Part shown: in pieces, positions 1 to 7,173 of the stretch
How positions within the stretch are numbered: position 1 is the stretch's first letter
Layout of the letters: each line of letters begins with the position of its first letter
NCBI GenBank assembly: GCA_947072715.1
Contig: CAMTJB010000019.1
Span: forward strand, 1 to 10,214
Length of the DNA: 10,214 bases
Reading direction: 5' to 3'
From: an uncultured Fusobacteriaceae bacterium
Lineage (GTDB): Bacteria; Fusobacteriota; Fusobacteriia; Fusobacteriales; Fusobacteriaceae
Notes under the pieces: generated by a model
What the model was told of the DNA's origin: nothing
Database searches by the model: none
What the model saw: the letters and a program-made list of their open reading frames with translations, nothing else
Position numbers and translations under genes: made by a program

Positions 1-543
1 TGTGAACCTGTAAAAATGTATTTAGCTGGTGAATTCGGAAAAGATCCCAAAGTGATAAATCCATATCCAATCTCTACAATGTATGCAATTGATAGATATG
101 CATCATATAAAAAAGATTGGGAATCTTTCTACAGTTCAGAAGGAATAATTGTTACAGATAGATATACAACTTCAAATATGATTCATCAAGCTTCAAAAAT
201 TAAAAATTATGATGAAAAAATTAATTATTTAAATTGGTTAGAAGATTTGGAATATAAAAAAATGGATATTCCTTCTCCAGATATTGTTATTTTTTTAAAT
301 ATGCCTCCAGAATCAGCATTAAAACTAATGCAAGATAGAAAAAATAAGATAACAGGTGAAGAAAAAAAAGATATCCATGAATCTGATTCTGAATACTTAA
401 AAACATCTTATTACAATGCTTGTGAAATAGCAAAAATAAAGGGATGGAAAGAGATATTCTGCTCTGAAGGGGATAGAATTAAAACTATAGAAGAAATAAG
501 CAAAGAGATATATGAATTGCTATTAAATGAAAAAGTTATTTAA
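1..543 (+). CDS. tmk: Thymidylate kinase (dTMP kinase), 5'-truncated by the window edge
   Basis: Phosphorylates dTMP to dTDP with ATP in the cytoplasm, an essential step of dTTP supply. The frame is open from base 1 (residues CEPVK precede the first ATG at 16), so the real start lies upstream and the N-terminal P-loop, about 40 residues, is missing. Visible family signatures are GEFG followed by NPYPISTMYAIDRYASYK, then the DRYTTSNMIHQ segment (DRY at fragment residues 53-55, the base/phosphate-binding region), PDIVIFLNMPPE before the LID, and a LID-like DRKNKITGEEKKDIHESD stretch. This wording is typical of the dTMP kinase branch found in clostridia and fusobacteria. It is followed by a 79-nt gap without an obvious terminator, so read-through into rseP is possible. 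I am confident of the family. The ATG at 16 is internal and should not be taken as the start. Confidence 0.93.
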   Translation, partial: CEPVKMYLAGEFGKDPKVINPYPISTMYAIDRYASYKKDWESFYSSEGIIVTDRYTTSNMIHQASKIKNYDEKINYLNWLEDLEYKKMDIPSPDIVIFLNMPPESALKLMQDRKNKITGEEKKDIHESDSEYLKTSYYNACEIAKIKGWKEIFCSEGDRIKTIEEISKEIYELLLNEKVI

Positions 544-583
544 ACAAATAAAACTTAGTATTATAAAAATATAAAAACTATTA

Positions 584-589
584 TATAAT
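584..589 (+). promoter_or_regulatory. Possible -10 element (TATAAT) upstream of rseP
   Basis: A perfect TATAAT lies 33 nt before the rseP start, in the gap after tmk. The -35 position (561-566, TTATAA, 17-nt spacer) matches the consensus poorly. In such AT-rich DNA a TATAAT can arise by chance, so this is only a candidate for a separate rseP-tcdA promoter. Confidence 0.35.
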
Positions 590-609
590 ATAGGTACATA
601 ACTTAAAAG

Positions 610-615
610 AAGGGG
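610..615 (+). promoter_or_regulatory. Ribosome binding site fixing the GTG start of rseP
   Basis: AAGGGG lies 7 nt before GTG at 623. It supports the GTG start. The GTG-encoded N-terminus also begins directly with the hydrophobic first membrane segment that carries HExxH, as expected for the family. Confidence 0.7.
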
Positions 616-622
616 AAAAGAA

Positions 623-1657
623 GTGAATATATTATTAGCGCTATTAGTTTTAGGAATAATTGTTTTAATTCATGAATTTGGTCATTTTATAACAGCAAAA
701 ATGTTTAAAATGCCAGTTCAAGAATTTGCTATAGGAATGGGACCTCATATATACAGCTATCAAGGGAAAAAAACAGTATATTCTTTAAGATCAATACCTA
801 TTGGTGGATTTGTAAGTATAGAGGGAATGGAAGTTGATAGCAAAGTTGAAGATGGCTTTAATAGTAAACCACCACTTCAAAGATTTGTTGTATTATTTGC
901 AGGTGTAGCTATGAATTTTATTCTAGCATTTGTTTTGATATTCTCACTTTTAATGGTAAATGGAAAGTCTATTCAAAATACTAATGCAGTTGTAGGGAAT
1001 ATAGCTAAAAGCAGTAATTCAATAGATAAACTATTTCCGAAAGATAAAATAATTGAAATTAATGGGAATAAAATAATGAGATGGGATGAAGTTAGTGAAA
1101 ATATATCTAAGATATCTCATACACCAGAAAAAGATAAACCATTAAAAGTTTTAGTAGAAAGACAAGGGGAAAAAGTAGAAATAGAAACAATGTTAACTTA
1201 TAATGATGAAAATAAAAAATATTATTTAGGAATAATACCTGAATTTTCATTTAAAAGATATGGTTTTATTGAAGCTGTAAAAGATTCAACTAGTATATTT
1301 AATAAGGTTTTATTAGAAACTTTAAATGGAATACAACAATTGATAACAGGTAAATTAAGAAAAGAAGATATGAGTGGACCTATTGGAATTATAAAAGTTG
1401 TAGGTGAAGCTAGCCAAGGTGGAATAGAAGTTTTAGTATGGTTGACTATAATGCTTTCCATAAATATAGGAATATTTAATTTATTACCTTTTCCAGCTTT
1501 AGACGGGGGAAGAATTCTTTTTGTTGTTTTAGAGTTAATAGGTATAAAAATAGATAAAAAATTTGAGGAAAAAGTACATGTTGCAGGAATGATAATCTTA
1601 ATTGGAATGATAATTTTTGCAACAGGAAATGATATTATAAATATAATGGAGAAGTAA
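623..1657 (+). CDS. rseP: RIP-type site-2 zinc metalloprotease (RseP/RasP family)
   Basis: Intramembrane protease. In other bacteria this family cleaves membrane-bound anti-sigma factors and remnant signal peptides after a first cut by another protease. The 344-residue protein opens with a membrane segment (about 1-24) carrying the zinc-binding HEFGH at residues 17-21. A second hydrophobic stretch follows at about 89-112. A PDZ-like periplasmic/extracellular region spans roughly 120-205 (KDKIIEINGNKIMRWDEV is the PDZ-typical core). The second active-site segment is NLLPFPALDGGR (N286 to R297, with D294 as third zinc ligand), and a last membrane helix lies near 318-338. With one PDZ domain it resembles the shorter Gram-positive form rather than two-PDZ E. 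coli RseP. The start is GTG, supported by AAGGGG. No anti-sigma or sigma factor gene is next to it, so its substrate here is unknown. tcdA follows 2 nt after its stop. Confidence 0.93.
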   Translation: MNILLALLVLGIIVLIHEFGHFITAKMFKMPVQEFAIGMGPHIYSYQGKKTVYSLRSIPIGGFVSIEGMEVDSKVEDGFNSKPPLQRFVVLFAGVAMNFILAFVLIFSLLMVNGKSIQNTNAVVGNIAKSSNSIDKLFPKDKIIEINGNKIMRWDEVSENISKISHTPEKDKPLKVLVERQGEKVEIETMLTYNDENKKYYLGIIPEFSFKRYGFIEAVKDSTSIFNKVLLETLNGIQQLITGKLRKEDMSGPIGIIKVVGEASQGGIEVLVWLTIMLSINIGIFNLLPFPALDGGRILFVVLELIGIKIDKKFEEKVHVAGMIILIGMIIFATGNDIINIMEK

Positions 1658-1659
1658 TT

Positions 1660-2370
1660 ATGATGTTTCAAAGAACTGAGCTATTGCTAGGGAAAGAATG
1701 TTTAGAAAAATTAAAAAAATCACATGTAATTGTTTTTGGAATAGGCGGAGTAGGTGGATATGTAGTAGAGGCTTTAACAAGAGTTGGAATACAAGAAATA
1801 ACAGTTGTAGATTTTGATACGATAGATATTACTAATCTAAATAGACAAATAATAGCTACACAAAAAACAGTTGGAAATTATAAAGTTGATGCAATAAAAG
1901 AAAGAATTTTATCAATAAATCCATCAGTTAAGGTAAATACTTACAGAGAATTATTTTCAGAAGAGACATCTACAATATTTTTTAATGATGAGACAAAATA
2001 TAGTTATGTAGTAGATGCTATAGATTTAGTAAAACATAAGATAAAAATAATAGAGATGTCAAAAGAGAGAAAAATTCCTGTAATATCTTGTATGGGAACA
2101 GGAAATAAGCTTAATCCTGAAATGTTTAAAATTTCTGATATTTCAAAAACTTCAGTTTGTCCTCTTGCAAAAGTAATGAGAAAAGAGTTGAAAAAAAGAA
2201 GAATAAGTAAGGTAAAAGTACTTTATTCTCAAGAAATTCCAAGAAAACCTATGAATGAAGATGGAAGCAGAGAAAAAAAGGTTAATGTGGGAAGTGTTTC
2301 TTTTGTACCTTCAGTAGCGGGATTAATAATAGCTAGTCAAGTAGTTAAAGATATTTGTGAAATAAAATAA
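1660..2370 (+). CDS. tcdA: tRNA threonylcarbamoyladenosine dehydratase (ThiF/E1-like)
   Basis: E1-like ATP-dependent enzyme that converts t6A37 of ANN-decoding tRNAs to its cyclic form (ct6A). In the 236-residue product the nucleotide-binding loop is FGIGGVGG (residues 26-33). The acidic ATP/Mg region follows as VVDFDTIDITNLNRQ (49-63, with D51 and D53), including the N-LNRQ signature of ThiF/MoeB/TcdA proteins. Features particular to TcdA are VVDAIDLVKHK and, further on, GTGNKLNPEMFKISDISKT followed by PLAKVMRKELKKR. These separate it from MoeB and ThiF. Two consecutive ATGs (1660, 1663) are possible starts. GGAG at 1648-1651 is spaced 8 nt from the first, which I prefer. The ribosome binding site lies inside the end of rseP, so the two genes are probably co-transcribed and translationally coupled. 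A bidirectional terminator ends the unit. Confidence 0.9.
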   Translation: MMFQRTELLLGKECLEKLKKSHVIVFGIGGVGGYVVEALTRVGIQEITVVDFDTIDITNLNRQIIATQKTVGNYKVDAIKERILSINPSVKVNTYRELFSEETSTIFFNDETKYSYVVDAIDLVKHKIKIIEMSKERKIPVISCMGTGNKLNPEMFKISDISKTSVCPLAKVMRKELKKRRISKVKVLYSQEIPRKPMNEDGSREKKVNVGSVSFVPSVAGLIIASQVVKDICEIK

Positions 2371-2389
2371 AAATATATTTAAAAAATAT

Positions 2390-2447
2390 AAGGAGTTATA
2401 AAAATAAAGAAAACTAATTTTCTTTATTTTATAACTCCTTAATTTTT
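2390..2447. terminator. Bidirectional intrinsic terminator between convergent tcdA and the TetR-type gene
   Basis: The left arm 2390-2413 pairs with the right arm 2418-2440 over 23 bp, with one bulged A and a CTAA loop. On the + strand it is followed by TTTTT (2443-2447). On the - strand the sequence beyond the hairpin is also T-rich (complement of the A-run at 2380-2387). Its place between the 3' ends of two convergent genes supports termination in both directions. Confidence 0.85.
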
Positions 2448-2458
2448 AGTAAGTGGAA

Positions 2459-3592
2459 TTAAATATCAATATCCTTAATACCGTTTACTAAATAATGTGT
2501 TAGCTGTTCTAAAACTTTAAATTTATCAGGAATATTTTTTGTAAAAAATAGCTCGATCCCTAAATAGTGTGAGATACCGATTAAAAAATTACTTAGTAAT
2601 TTTTTTTCTTCATCACTATAAGGTGTATTATCAAAAGACTTAAGATAAAGGCTTTCAACACTATTAAAATATTCTTTTGAAATATGATTTGAAATAAATT
2701 CAGCTTCTCTAATTACTTGATATCTGTGTGGTGAATTTTCAAAAAAAGTTATAATTAAAAAAAGATAATTTATATGTTTTTCTAAAAGATTTGTAGAATA
2801 TTTGCTATTGAAGTCTAGAAAAAAAAGAAAAGAATTTGATAACTGTGTTGTAATCTCTTCCAGAAATTGTTCTTTTTTTTCAAAGTAGTTATAAAAAGTT
2901 CCAATAGCTATATTAGAATGTCTTGTAATATCTATAATTTTTACATTATTATACCCTTGTTCTCCAAAAAGCTTTTCTCCGTAGTATAAAAGTTGAGCTT
3001 TTTTATTGTTGGGATTAAATGGAATTATTGTATATAATGGCTGATCTTGTAATTTTTCAAAATTTAAAGTTTGATTATTAAAAATACCATTAAGAATAAT
3101 TTTACTTAGAAAATGGATATTTGGTTTTAAATTAGCCTTTGTATAAGCGACATTTATAAAACGAATACCTGACATTATATAAAGATATTGTATTCCATTA
3201 ATTGGTTTGTTATAAACTTTTTCGATGGAATTAATATATATTTTTCTTAATTTTTGTTCATACTCAATAAACTTATATTGACCTTCTCTATAAATTTTGA
3301 TGAGATCAAATTCTTTTTTAGCCATATAAAGATTGATTTCAATAAAGTGTTCTAATCTTTCTTCAACACTGCTTCCTTGAATTTCAGAAAAAGCTTTTTC
3401 TAATCTTATGCAAGTTTCTTCTAATAAAAATTTAAAAATCATCTCTTTAGATTTGAAATAGTTATAAATAGTTCCATTTGAAATTTCTGCATCTATACAA
3501 ATTTGAGACAAAGCCACCTCTTCATAAGGCAACTTAGAAAAAATAGAAATAGATGTATCTATAATTTTATTTAATGTTTGCTGCTTTTTCAT
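2459..3592 (-). CDS. Transcriptional regulator with two tandem TetR units
   Basis: Predicted DNA-binding repressor or activator of 377 residues, about twice the length of an ordinary TetR protein. Unit 1 has an N-terminal helix-turn-helix at about 8-50 (recognition part NGTIYNYFKSKE) and a following helical region to about 185. Unit 2 repeats the plan, with a second helix-turn-helix at about 197-243 (IGTFYNYFEKKE) and its own C-terminal helical region to 377. Both halves are intact and of normal TetR size (about 185-190 residues), so the chain may act as a covalently linked pseudo-dimer. The ATG is preceded by GAGAGGA at 5-nt spacing. The gene is divergent from the CoA-transferase gene, the usual arrangement for a local TetR regulator, and its own promoter carries a palindrome. 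The ligand is unknown; an acyl-CoA or short-chain acid is a context-based guess. The TetR assignment is strong, the target is inferred. Confidence 0.88.
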   Translation of the reverse strand: MKKQQTLNKIIDTSISIFSKLPYEEVALSQICIDAEISNGTIYNYFKSKEMIFKFLLEETCIRLEKAFSEIQGSSVEERLEHFIEINLYMAKKEFDLIKIYREGQYKFIEYEQKLRKIYINSIEKVYNKPINGIQYLYIMSGIRFINVAYTKANLKPNIHFLSKIILNGIFNNQTLNFEKLQDQPLYTIIPFNPNNKKAQLLYYGEKLFGEQGYNNVKIIDITRHSNIAIGTFYNYFEKKEQFLEEITTQLSNSFLFFLDFNSKYSTNLLEKHINYLFLIITFFENSPHRYQVIREAEFISNHISKEYFNSVESLYLKSFDNTPYSDEEKKLLSNFLIGISHYLGIELFFTKNIPDKFKVLEQLTHYLVNGIKDIDI

Positions 3593-3597
3593 TTTAT

Positions 3598-3604
3598 TCC
3601 TCTC
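3598..3604 (-). promoter_or_regulatory. Ribosome binding site of the tandem TetR gene
   Basis: Read on the - strand this is GAGAGGA, 5 nt before the ATG whose complement is at 3590-3592. It supports that start. Confidence 0.6.
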
Positions 3605-3627
3605 TTTATATAATTTAAAGCGGTGCT

Positions 3628-3641
3628 AATGTTCATACATT
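3628..3641. promoter_or_regulatory. Candidate operator palindrome at the regulator's own start site
   Basis: AATGT-TCAT-ACATT is an exact 5-bp inverted repeat with a 4-nt centre. It overlaps the end of the predicted -10 and the expected transcription start (about 3632) of the tandem TetR gene, where binding would block its own transcription. It is short and AT-rich, so chance is possible. Confidence 0.35.
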
Positions 3642-3667
3642 ATAAAGGTATCCATAAAAAAAGTAAA
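3639..3667 (-). promoter_or_regulatory. Predicted promoter of the tandem TetR gene
   Basis: Read on the - strand: TTTACT (complement of 3662-3667), a 17-nt spacer, then a perfect TATAAT (complement of 3639-3644). The start site would fall near 3632, giving a leader of about 40 nt before the ATG. The spacing and -10 are ideal, the -35 matches 4 of 6. Confidence 0.6.
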
Positions 3668-3693
3668 ATGAAATATTAAAAAAAATTAAATAA

Positions 3694-3725
3694 GGGATTA
3701 AAATGAATTTATTCCCATTTTTTTT
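3694..3725 (+). terminator. Terminator-like hairpin inside the divergent promoter region
   Basis: GGGATTAAA (3694-3702) pairs with TTTATTCCC (3708-3716) with one T-T mismatch and a 5-nt loop. An A and a run of eight T (3718-3725) follow. This is the form of a rho-independent terminator reading rightward, but no gene ends here. It could end a short leader or non-coding transcript, or be chance. Confidence 0.4.
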
Positions 3726-3887
3726 ATCATAAAAAAGTTTGGAAAAATGGGTGTTAACATCTATGTTTTGATAAAAAAAACTAGAACAAAGGTTCAAAGT
3801 AAGTTATGAGACAGTGTTGTTTTTTGACTAAAAGTTCTTTTTTGAAACCAAAAGAAAAATAAATAGATAAAATATGTAAAAAAAAGA

Positions 3888-3916
3888 TTGAATTTTTTTA
3901 TTAAATATGGTTTAAT
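3888..3916 (+). promoter_or_regulatory. Predicted promoter of the CoA-transferase-permease unit
   Basis: TTGAAT (3888-3893), a 17-nt spacer, and TTTAAT (3911-3916) fit a sigma-70-type promoter. The start site would be near 3923, giving a leader of just under 60 nt. Each hexamer differs from the consensus, so other starts in this AT-rich region are possible. Confidence 0.45.
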
Positions 3917-3968
3917 ACATTAAATAGAATTGGTTCTCAATTTAATTGATAAAAAACTAATAAATAAT

Positions 3969-3974
3969 AAGGGG
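3969..3974 (+). promoter_or_regulatory. Ribosome binding site fixing the CoA-transferase start
   Basis: AAGGGG lies 6 nt before ATG at 3981. The same frame is open further upstream to a TTG at 3930, but that start lacks such a site and would add 17 residues (VLNLIDKKLINNKGKY) that do not look like the family. The ATG at 3981 is therefore preferred. Confidence 0.75.
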
Positions 3975-3980
3975 AAATAT

Positions 3981-5540
3981 ATGAGAAGAGTAGAGTTTTT
4001 ATCTGCAAAAGAAGCGGTTGAGAAAATTTCTTCTGGTGAAAGAATTGCTACAGGAGGTTTTGTAGGGATAGGGGTTCCAGAGACAATTTTAAAAGCTTTA
4101 GAAAAAAGATTTTTAGAAACAGGATTGCCCAAGGAGCTAAATTTAATATATGCTGCAGGTCAAGGAGATGGAAAGGAAAAGGGATTAAATCGTTTTGGAT
4201 ACGAAGGAATGGTTGACACTGTAGTTGGAGGTCACTGGGGACTTGCACCTAAATTAGGAAAACTAGCTTTTGAGAATAAAATCAAAGGGTATAATCTTCC
4301 TCAAGGAGTAATTTCTCAATTATTTAGAGATATAGCTGCAGGAAAACCAGGTACTATTTCAAAAGTGGGAATGGGAACATTTGTAGATCCAGTAATAGAG
4401 GGTGGAAAAGTTAATAGTGTAACAAAAGAAGATATAGTTTCAAAGATTAATATACTTGGAGAAGACTATTTGTTTTTTAAAGGATTCAAAATAGATGTAG
4501 CAATTTTAAGAGGAACATCAGCTGATGAATTTGGAAATATAACAATGGAAAAAGAATCTTTAAAACTTGAGGCAGAAGCAATAGCAATGGCAGCAAGAAA
4601 TTCAGGAGGAAAGGTCTTTGTTCAAGTAGAAAGAAAAATAAAAAGTGGATCAGTAGATCCAAAATTAGTTCAAATTCCAGGAATATTAGTTGATTATGTT
4701 GTGATGGCAGAAAGCTTAGAAGATCATATGCAGACATTTGGAACTCAATTTAAAGAAGAGTACGTAACTTCTAATATAATAACTGAGACTAAAAATGATA
4801 TTATGGAATTAGATGAAAGAAAAATTATAGCTAGAAGATGTGCAATGATATTAAAGAAAGAAGATACTGTATTAAATTATGGAATAGGAATGCCAGAAGG
4901 GATAGCAACTGTTTTACAAGAGGAGAAACAAGAAAAATACTTTACTCCAACAGTGGAACCAGGAGCAATAGGTGGAACTCCAGCAGGTGGATTAAGTTTT
5001 GGAGCCTCATCAAATCCAGAAGCTGTAATTTCTCAACCGTCACAATTTGATTTTTATGATGGTGGTGGAATAGATGTGGCATTTTTAGGACTAGCACAAT
5101 GTGATACAGATGGAAATATAAATGTATCAAAATTTGGTCCTAAATTAGCAGGATGTGGAGGATTTATCAATATAACTCAAAATGCAAAAAATGTTATCTT
5201 TTGTGGAACATTTACAGCAGGAGGGTTAAAAATAGAAGCTAAAGATGGTAAATTAAATATTTTAACAGAGGGAAAAGTTAAAAAATTTATACCTAATGTA
5301 GAGCAAATAACATTTTCAGGTAATTTTGCAAGAGATAATGGAAAATTAATAACTTATGTTACTGAGAGAGCTGTATTTGAACTTAGAAGTGAAGGGTTAA
5401 CTTTAACAGAGATTGCCCCTGGAGTAGATTTAAATAGAGATATATTAGAGCAGATGGAATTTAGACCATTAATTGCGAATGAATTAAAAATAATGGATAC
5501 AAAGATATTTAAAGATGAAAAAATGAATTTGGAATTTTAA
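3981..5540 (+). CDS. Fused acyl-CoA:carboxylate CoA-transferase (Pct/YdiF type, family I)
   Basis: Moves CoA between an acyl-CoA (for example acetyl- or butyryl-CoA) and a free short-chain acid in the cytoplasm, through a glutamyl-CoA thioester. The 519-residue protein carries both subunit-like domains in one chain: an alpha part at about 1-270 (SGERIATGGFVGIGVPE near the start, GGHWGLAPKLG, and LRGTSADEFGNITMEKE) and a beta part from about 278 (DERKIIARRCAMIL). The catalytic glutamate is very likely E326 in TVEPGAIGGTPAGG, close to the position known for propionate CoA-transferase. YGIGMPEGIA and FDFYDGGGIDVAFLGLAQ are further family motifs. It resembles propionate CoA-transferase and the acetate/acetoacetate enzyme YdiF, but sequence alone does not give the substrate. 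It is first in a two-gene unit with the permease, 61 nt away with no terminator. Context suggests 3-hydroxybutyrate, acetoacetate or butyrate. Confidence 0.9.
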   Translation: MRRVEFLSAKEAVEKISSGERIATGGFVGIGVPETILKALEKRFLETGLPKELNLIYAAGQGDGKEKGLNRFGYEGMVDTVVGGHWGLAPKLGKLAFENKIKGYNLPQGVISQLFRDIAAGKPGTISKVGMGTFVDPVIEGGKVNSVTKEDIVSKINILGEDYLFFKGFKIDVAILRGTSADEFGNITMEKESLKLEAEAIAMAARNSGGKVFVQVERKIKSGSVDPKLVQIPGILVDYVVMAESLEDHMQTFGTQFKEEYVTSNIITETKNDIMELDERKIIARRCAMILKKEDTVLNYGIGMPEGIATVLQEEKQEKYFTPTVEPGAIGGTPAGGLSFGASSNPEAVISQPSQFDFYDGGGIDVAFLGLAQCDTDGNINVSKFGPKLAGCGGFINITQNAKNVIFCGTFTAGGLKIEAKDGKLNILTEGKVKKFIPNVEQITFSGNFARDNGKLITYVTERAVFELRSEGLTLTEIAPGVDLNRDILEQMEFRPLIANELKIMDTKIFKDEKMNLEF

Positions 5541-5601
5541 GGGGTTAAAATTTTAAACAGTTAAACTTTATATTTAATTAAAAAGAAAAAATGGAGGAAA
5601 A

Positions 5602-6993
5602 ATGACGTTTGGAGTAATAGGGATTATAGTTTCATTATTTTTATTGATGTATTTGGCATATAGAGGAGTATCTATTCTTCTTTTAGCACCAATTTTAGCT
5701 TGTTTTGCAGTTCTTATGGGTGGAATTGGGCAACCAGGAAATGTTCATTTAATGGCAACTTATACTGAAATTTTTATGACAAGTTTAGGTGGATATGTAA
5801 GAAATTATTTTCCTATATTCATGCTAGGAGCAGTATTTGGAAAGGTTATGGACGATACAGGATCGGCAAAAGCTATAGCAACTTTTATTTGCCATAAACT
5901 AGGAAAAGAGAAAGCGGTAATAGCAATAGCATCGGCTTGTGCAATTTTAACATATGGTGGGGTATCACTGTTTGTTGTTGCTTTTGCAGTTTATCCAGTT
6001 GCAGCAGAATTATTCAGAGAAGCAAACATACCGAAAAGATTTGTACCAGCAACAATTGCAATAGGTGCTTTTACCTTTACAATGACAGCTCTTCCAGGAA
6101 CACCACAAATTCAGAATGCTATTCCAATGGCATACTTTGGAACTGATGTGTATGCAGCTCCAGTATTAGGAATCGTAGCATCATTAATCATGTACTTTGG
6201 TGGAATAATTTGGGTTCAAAAAAGAGCAGCATCAGCAATGGCAAAAGGTGAAGGTTATGGAAATCATCCAAATGAAAGATTTGCAAAATTTGATGTTGAT
6301 AAACTACCGGATATTTCAGTAGCATTACTGCCGATATTTACAGTTTTAGGAGTAAGTTTTGTTCTGTCTAAGTTTATATTTCCATCAATGGATTTATCAT
6401 ATTTAGCAGACTTTAACACAACAGCATCGAAAGTAGTAGGGAACTGGAGTTTAATAATAGCATTAGCATGTTCTATTATAATAGCATTAATTTGTAATTT
6501 TAAAAGATTGGAAAGTTGTTTAAAAACTTTAACAGATGGAGTTGCAGGATCATTCTTAGCAATTATGAATACAGCATCAGAAGTTGGATATGGAAATGTA
6601 ATTTCTGGACTTGCAGCATTTGCTATAGTAAAAGCAGTGATAATGGGAATATCTTCAAATCCAATTGTATCAACAGCAATATCAGTTACAACTCTTGCAG
6701 CAATAACAGGATCAGCTTCAGGAGGATTAAGTATAGCTTTAGGAGCTCTTGGTGAAACATATGCAAGAGAAGCAGCAGCAATGGGAATAAATCCACAAGT
6801 AATGCATAGAATAGCTTCAGTTGCATGTGGAGCTTTAGATACAATGCCGCATAATGGGGCAGTAATAACACTTCTTGCAGCAACAGGATTAACTCATAGA
6901 GAATCATATGGAGATATTGCGATGTGTACAGCGGTTATTCCAGTATTTTCAGCAATAGTTATAATTATTCTTGCAAACTTTGGTGTAGTATAA
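5602..6993 (+). CDS. GntP-family permease, probable short-chain (hydroxy)acid transporter
   Basis: Integral membrane carrier of 463 residues, the usual GntP size, with about 11-12 hydrophobic segments from the extreme N-terminus to the C-terminus and no signal peptide. Recognisable family regions are NYFPIFMLGAVFGKVMDDTGSAKAIA after the second or third helix, TYGGVSLFVVAFAVYPVA, TALPGTPQIQNAIPMAYFGT, and near the end GALDTMPHNGAVITLL. GntP carriers move gluconate and related sugar acids, and some members have been annotated as D-beta-hydroxybutyrate permeases. Position directly after a CoA-transferase gene and before an acyl-CoA pathway favours a short-chain monocarboxylate such as 3-hydroxybutyrate over gluconate, since no sugar-acid kinase or dehydratase is nearby. 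GGAGG at 5593-5597 lies 4 nt before the ATG, a slightly tight spacing. The family is secure, the substrate inferred. Confidence 0.88.
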   Translation: MTFGVIGIIVSLFLLMYLAYRGVSILLLAPILACFAVLMGGIGQPGNVHLMATYTEIFMTSLGGYVRNYFPIFMLGAVFGKVMDDTGSAKAIATFICHKLGKEKAVIAIASACAILTYGGVSLFVVAFAVYPVAAELFREANIPKRFVPATIAIGAFTFTMTALPGTPQIQNAIPMAYFGTDVYAAPVLGIVASLIMYFGGIIWVQKRAASAMAKGEGYGNHPNERFAKFDVDKLPDISVALLPIFTVLGVSFVLSKFIFPSMDLSYLADFNTTASKVVGNWSLIIALACSIIIALICNFKRLESCLKTLTDGVAGSFLAIMNTASEVGYGNVISGLAAFAIVKAVIMGISSNPIVSTAISVTTLAAITGSASGGLSIALGALGETYAREAAAMGINPQVMHRIASVACGALDTMPHNGAVITLLAATGLTHRESYGDIAMCTAVIPVFSAIVIIILANFGVV

Positions 6994-7004
6994 TATAAAA
7001 AAAT

Positions 7005-7043
7005 ATTAATAGCTTAGCAACTTAAAAATTCTAAGCTATTAAT
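7005..7043 (+). terminator. Perfect hairpin after the permease gene, weak or read-through terminator
   Basis: A 13-bp perfect stem (7005-7017 with 7031-7043) with a 13-nt loop starts 11 nt after the permease stop. No T-run follows it on the + strand. Instead an A-run precedes it (6997-7003), which would be a T-run only for leftward transcription. It may be a transcript 3'-end stabiliser, a partial terminator, or a barrier to antisense transcription. Confidence 0.5.
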
Positions 7044-7173
7044 GTCTAACCTTTATAAAATAAATAGATTTAAATAAATTTTAATCATCAGATTATATTT
7101 ACTTTTAATAAAAAGCAATTAAATAGAGTGAAGTGAAAAAATAAATTTAAAGCAAAAAACAGTTGGAAATAAA

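Larger units (their letters stand above)
3593..3980. other. Divergent intergenic control region (388 nt)
   Basis: This gene-free stretch separates the - strand regulator from the + strand CoA-transferase gene. It holds predicted promoters for both, the palindrome at 3628-3641, a terminator-like hairpin at 3694-3725, a palindromic AACAT-CT-ATGTT at 3756-3767, and two GTGTT boxes (3751 and 3814). I see no convincing small open reading frame or recognised riboswitch in it. Confidence 0.6.

Noticed and set aside
1222..1671. Long - strand open frame (149 codons) opposite rseP
   Set aside because: It lies antisense to a well-supported gene, has no ribosome binding site or recognisable family, and its composition mirrors the coding frame of rseP.
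1861..1878. An 18-nt exact match between the tcdA coding sequence and the maoC upstream region (7153-7170)
   Set aside because: It is one A-rich match in 10 kb. A rough estimate puts a chance match of this length at about one in ten in such biased DNA. No longer homology or repeat boundary surrounds it.
3930..3980. N-terminal extension of the CoA-transferase from a TTG start
   Set aside because: No suitable ribosome binding site precedes it, the added residues look like translated leader, and the ATG at 3981 has AAGGGG at ideal spacing.
4486..4737. Several leucine-rich - strand frames opposite the CoA-transferase and permease genes (also 4048-4248, 4942-5130, 6686-6907)
   Set aside because: They are antisense shadows of AT-rich coding DNA with no ribosome binding sites and no family resemblance.
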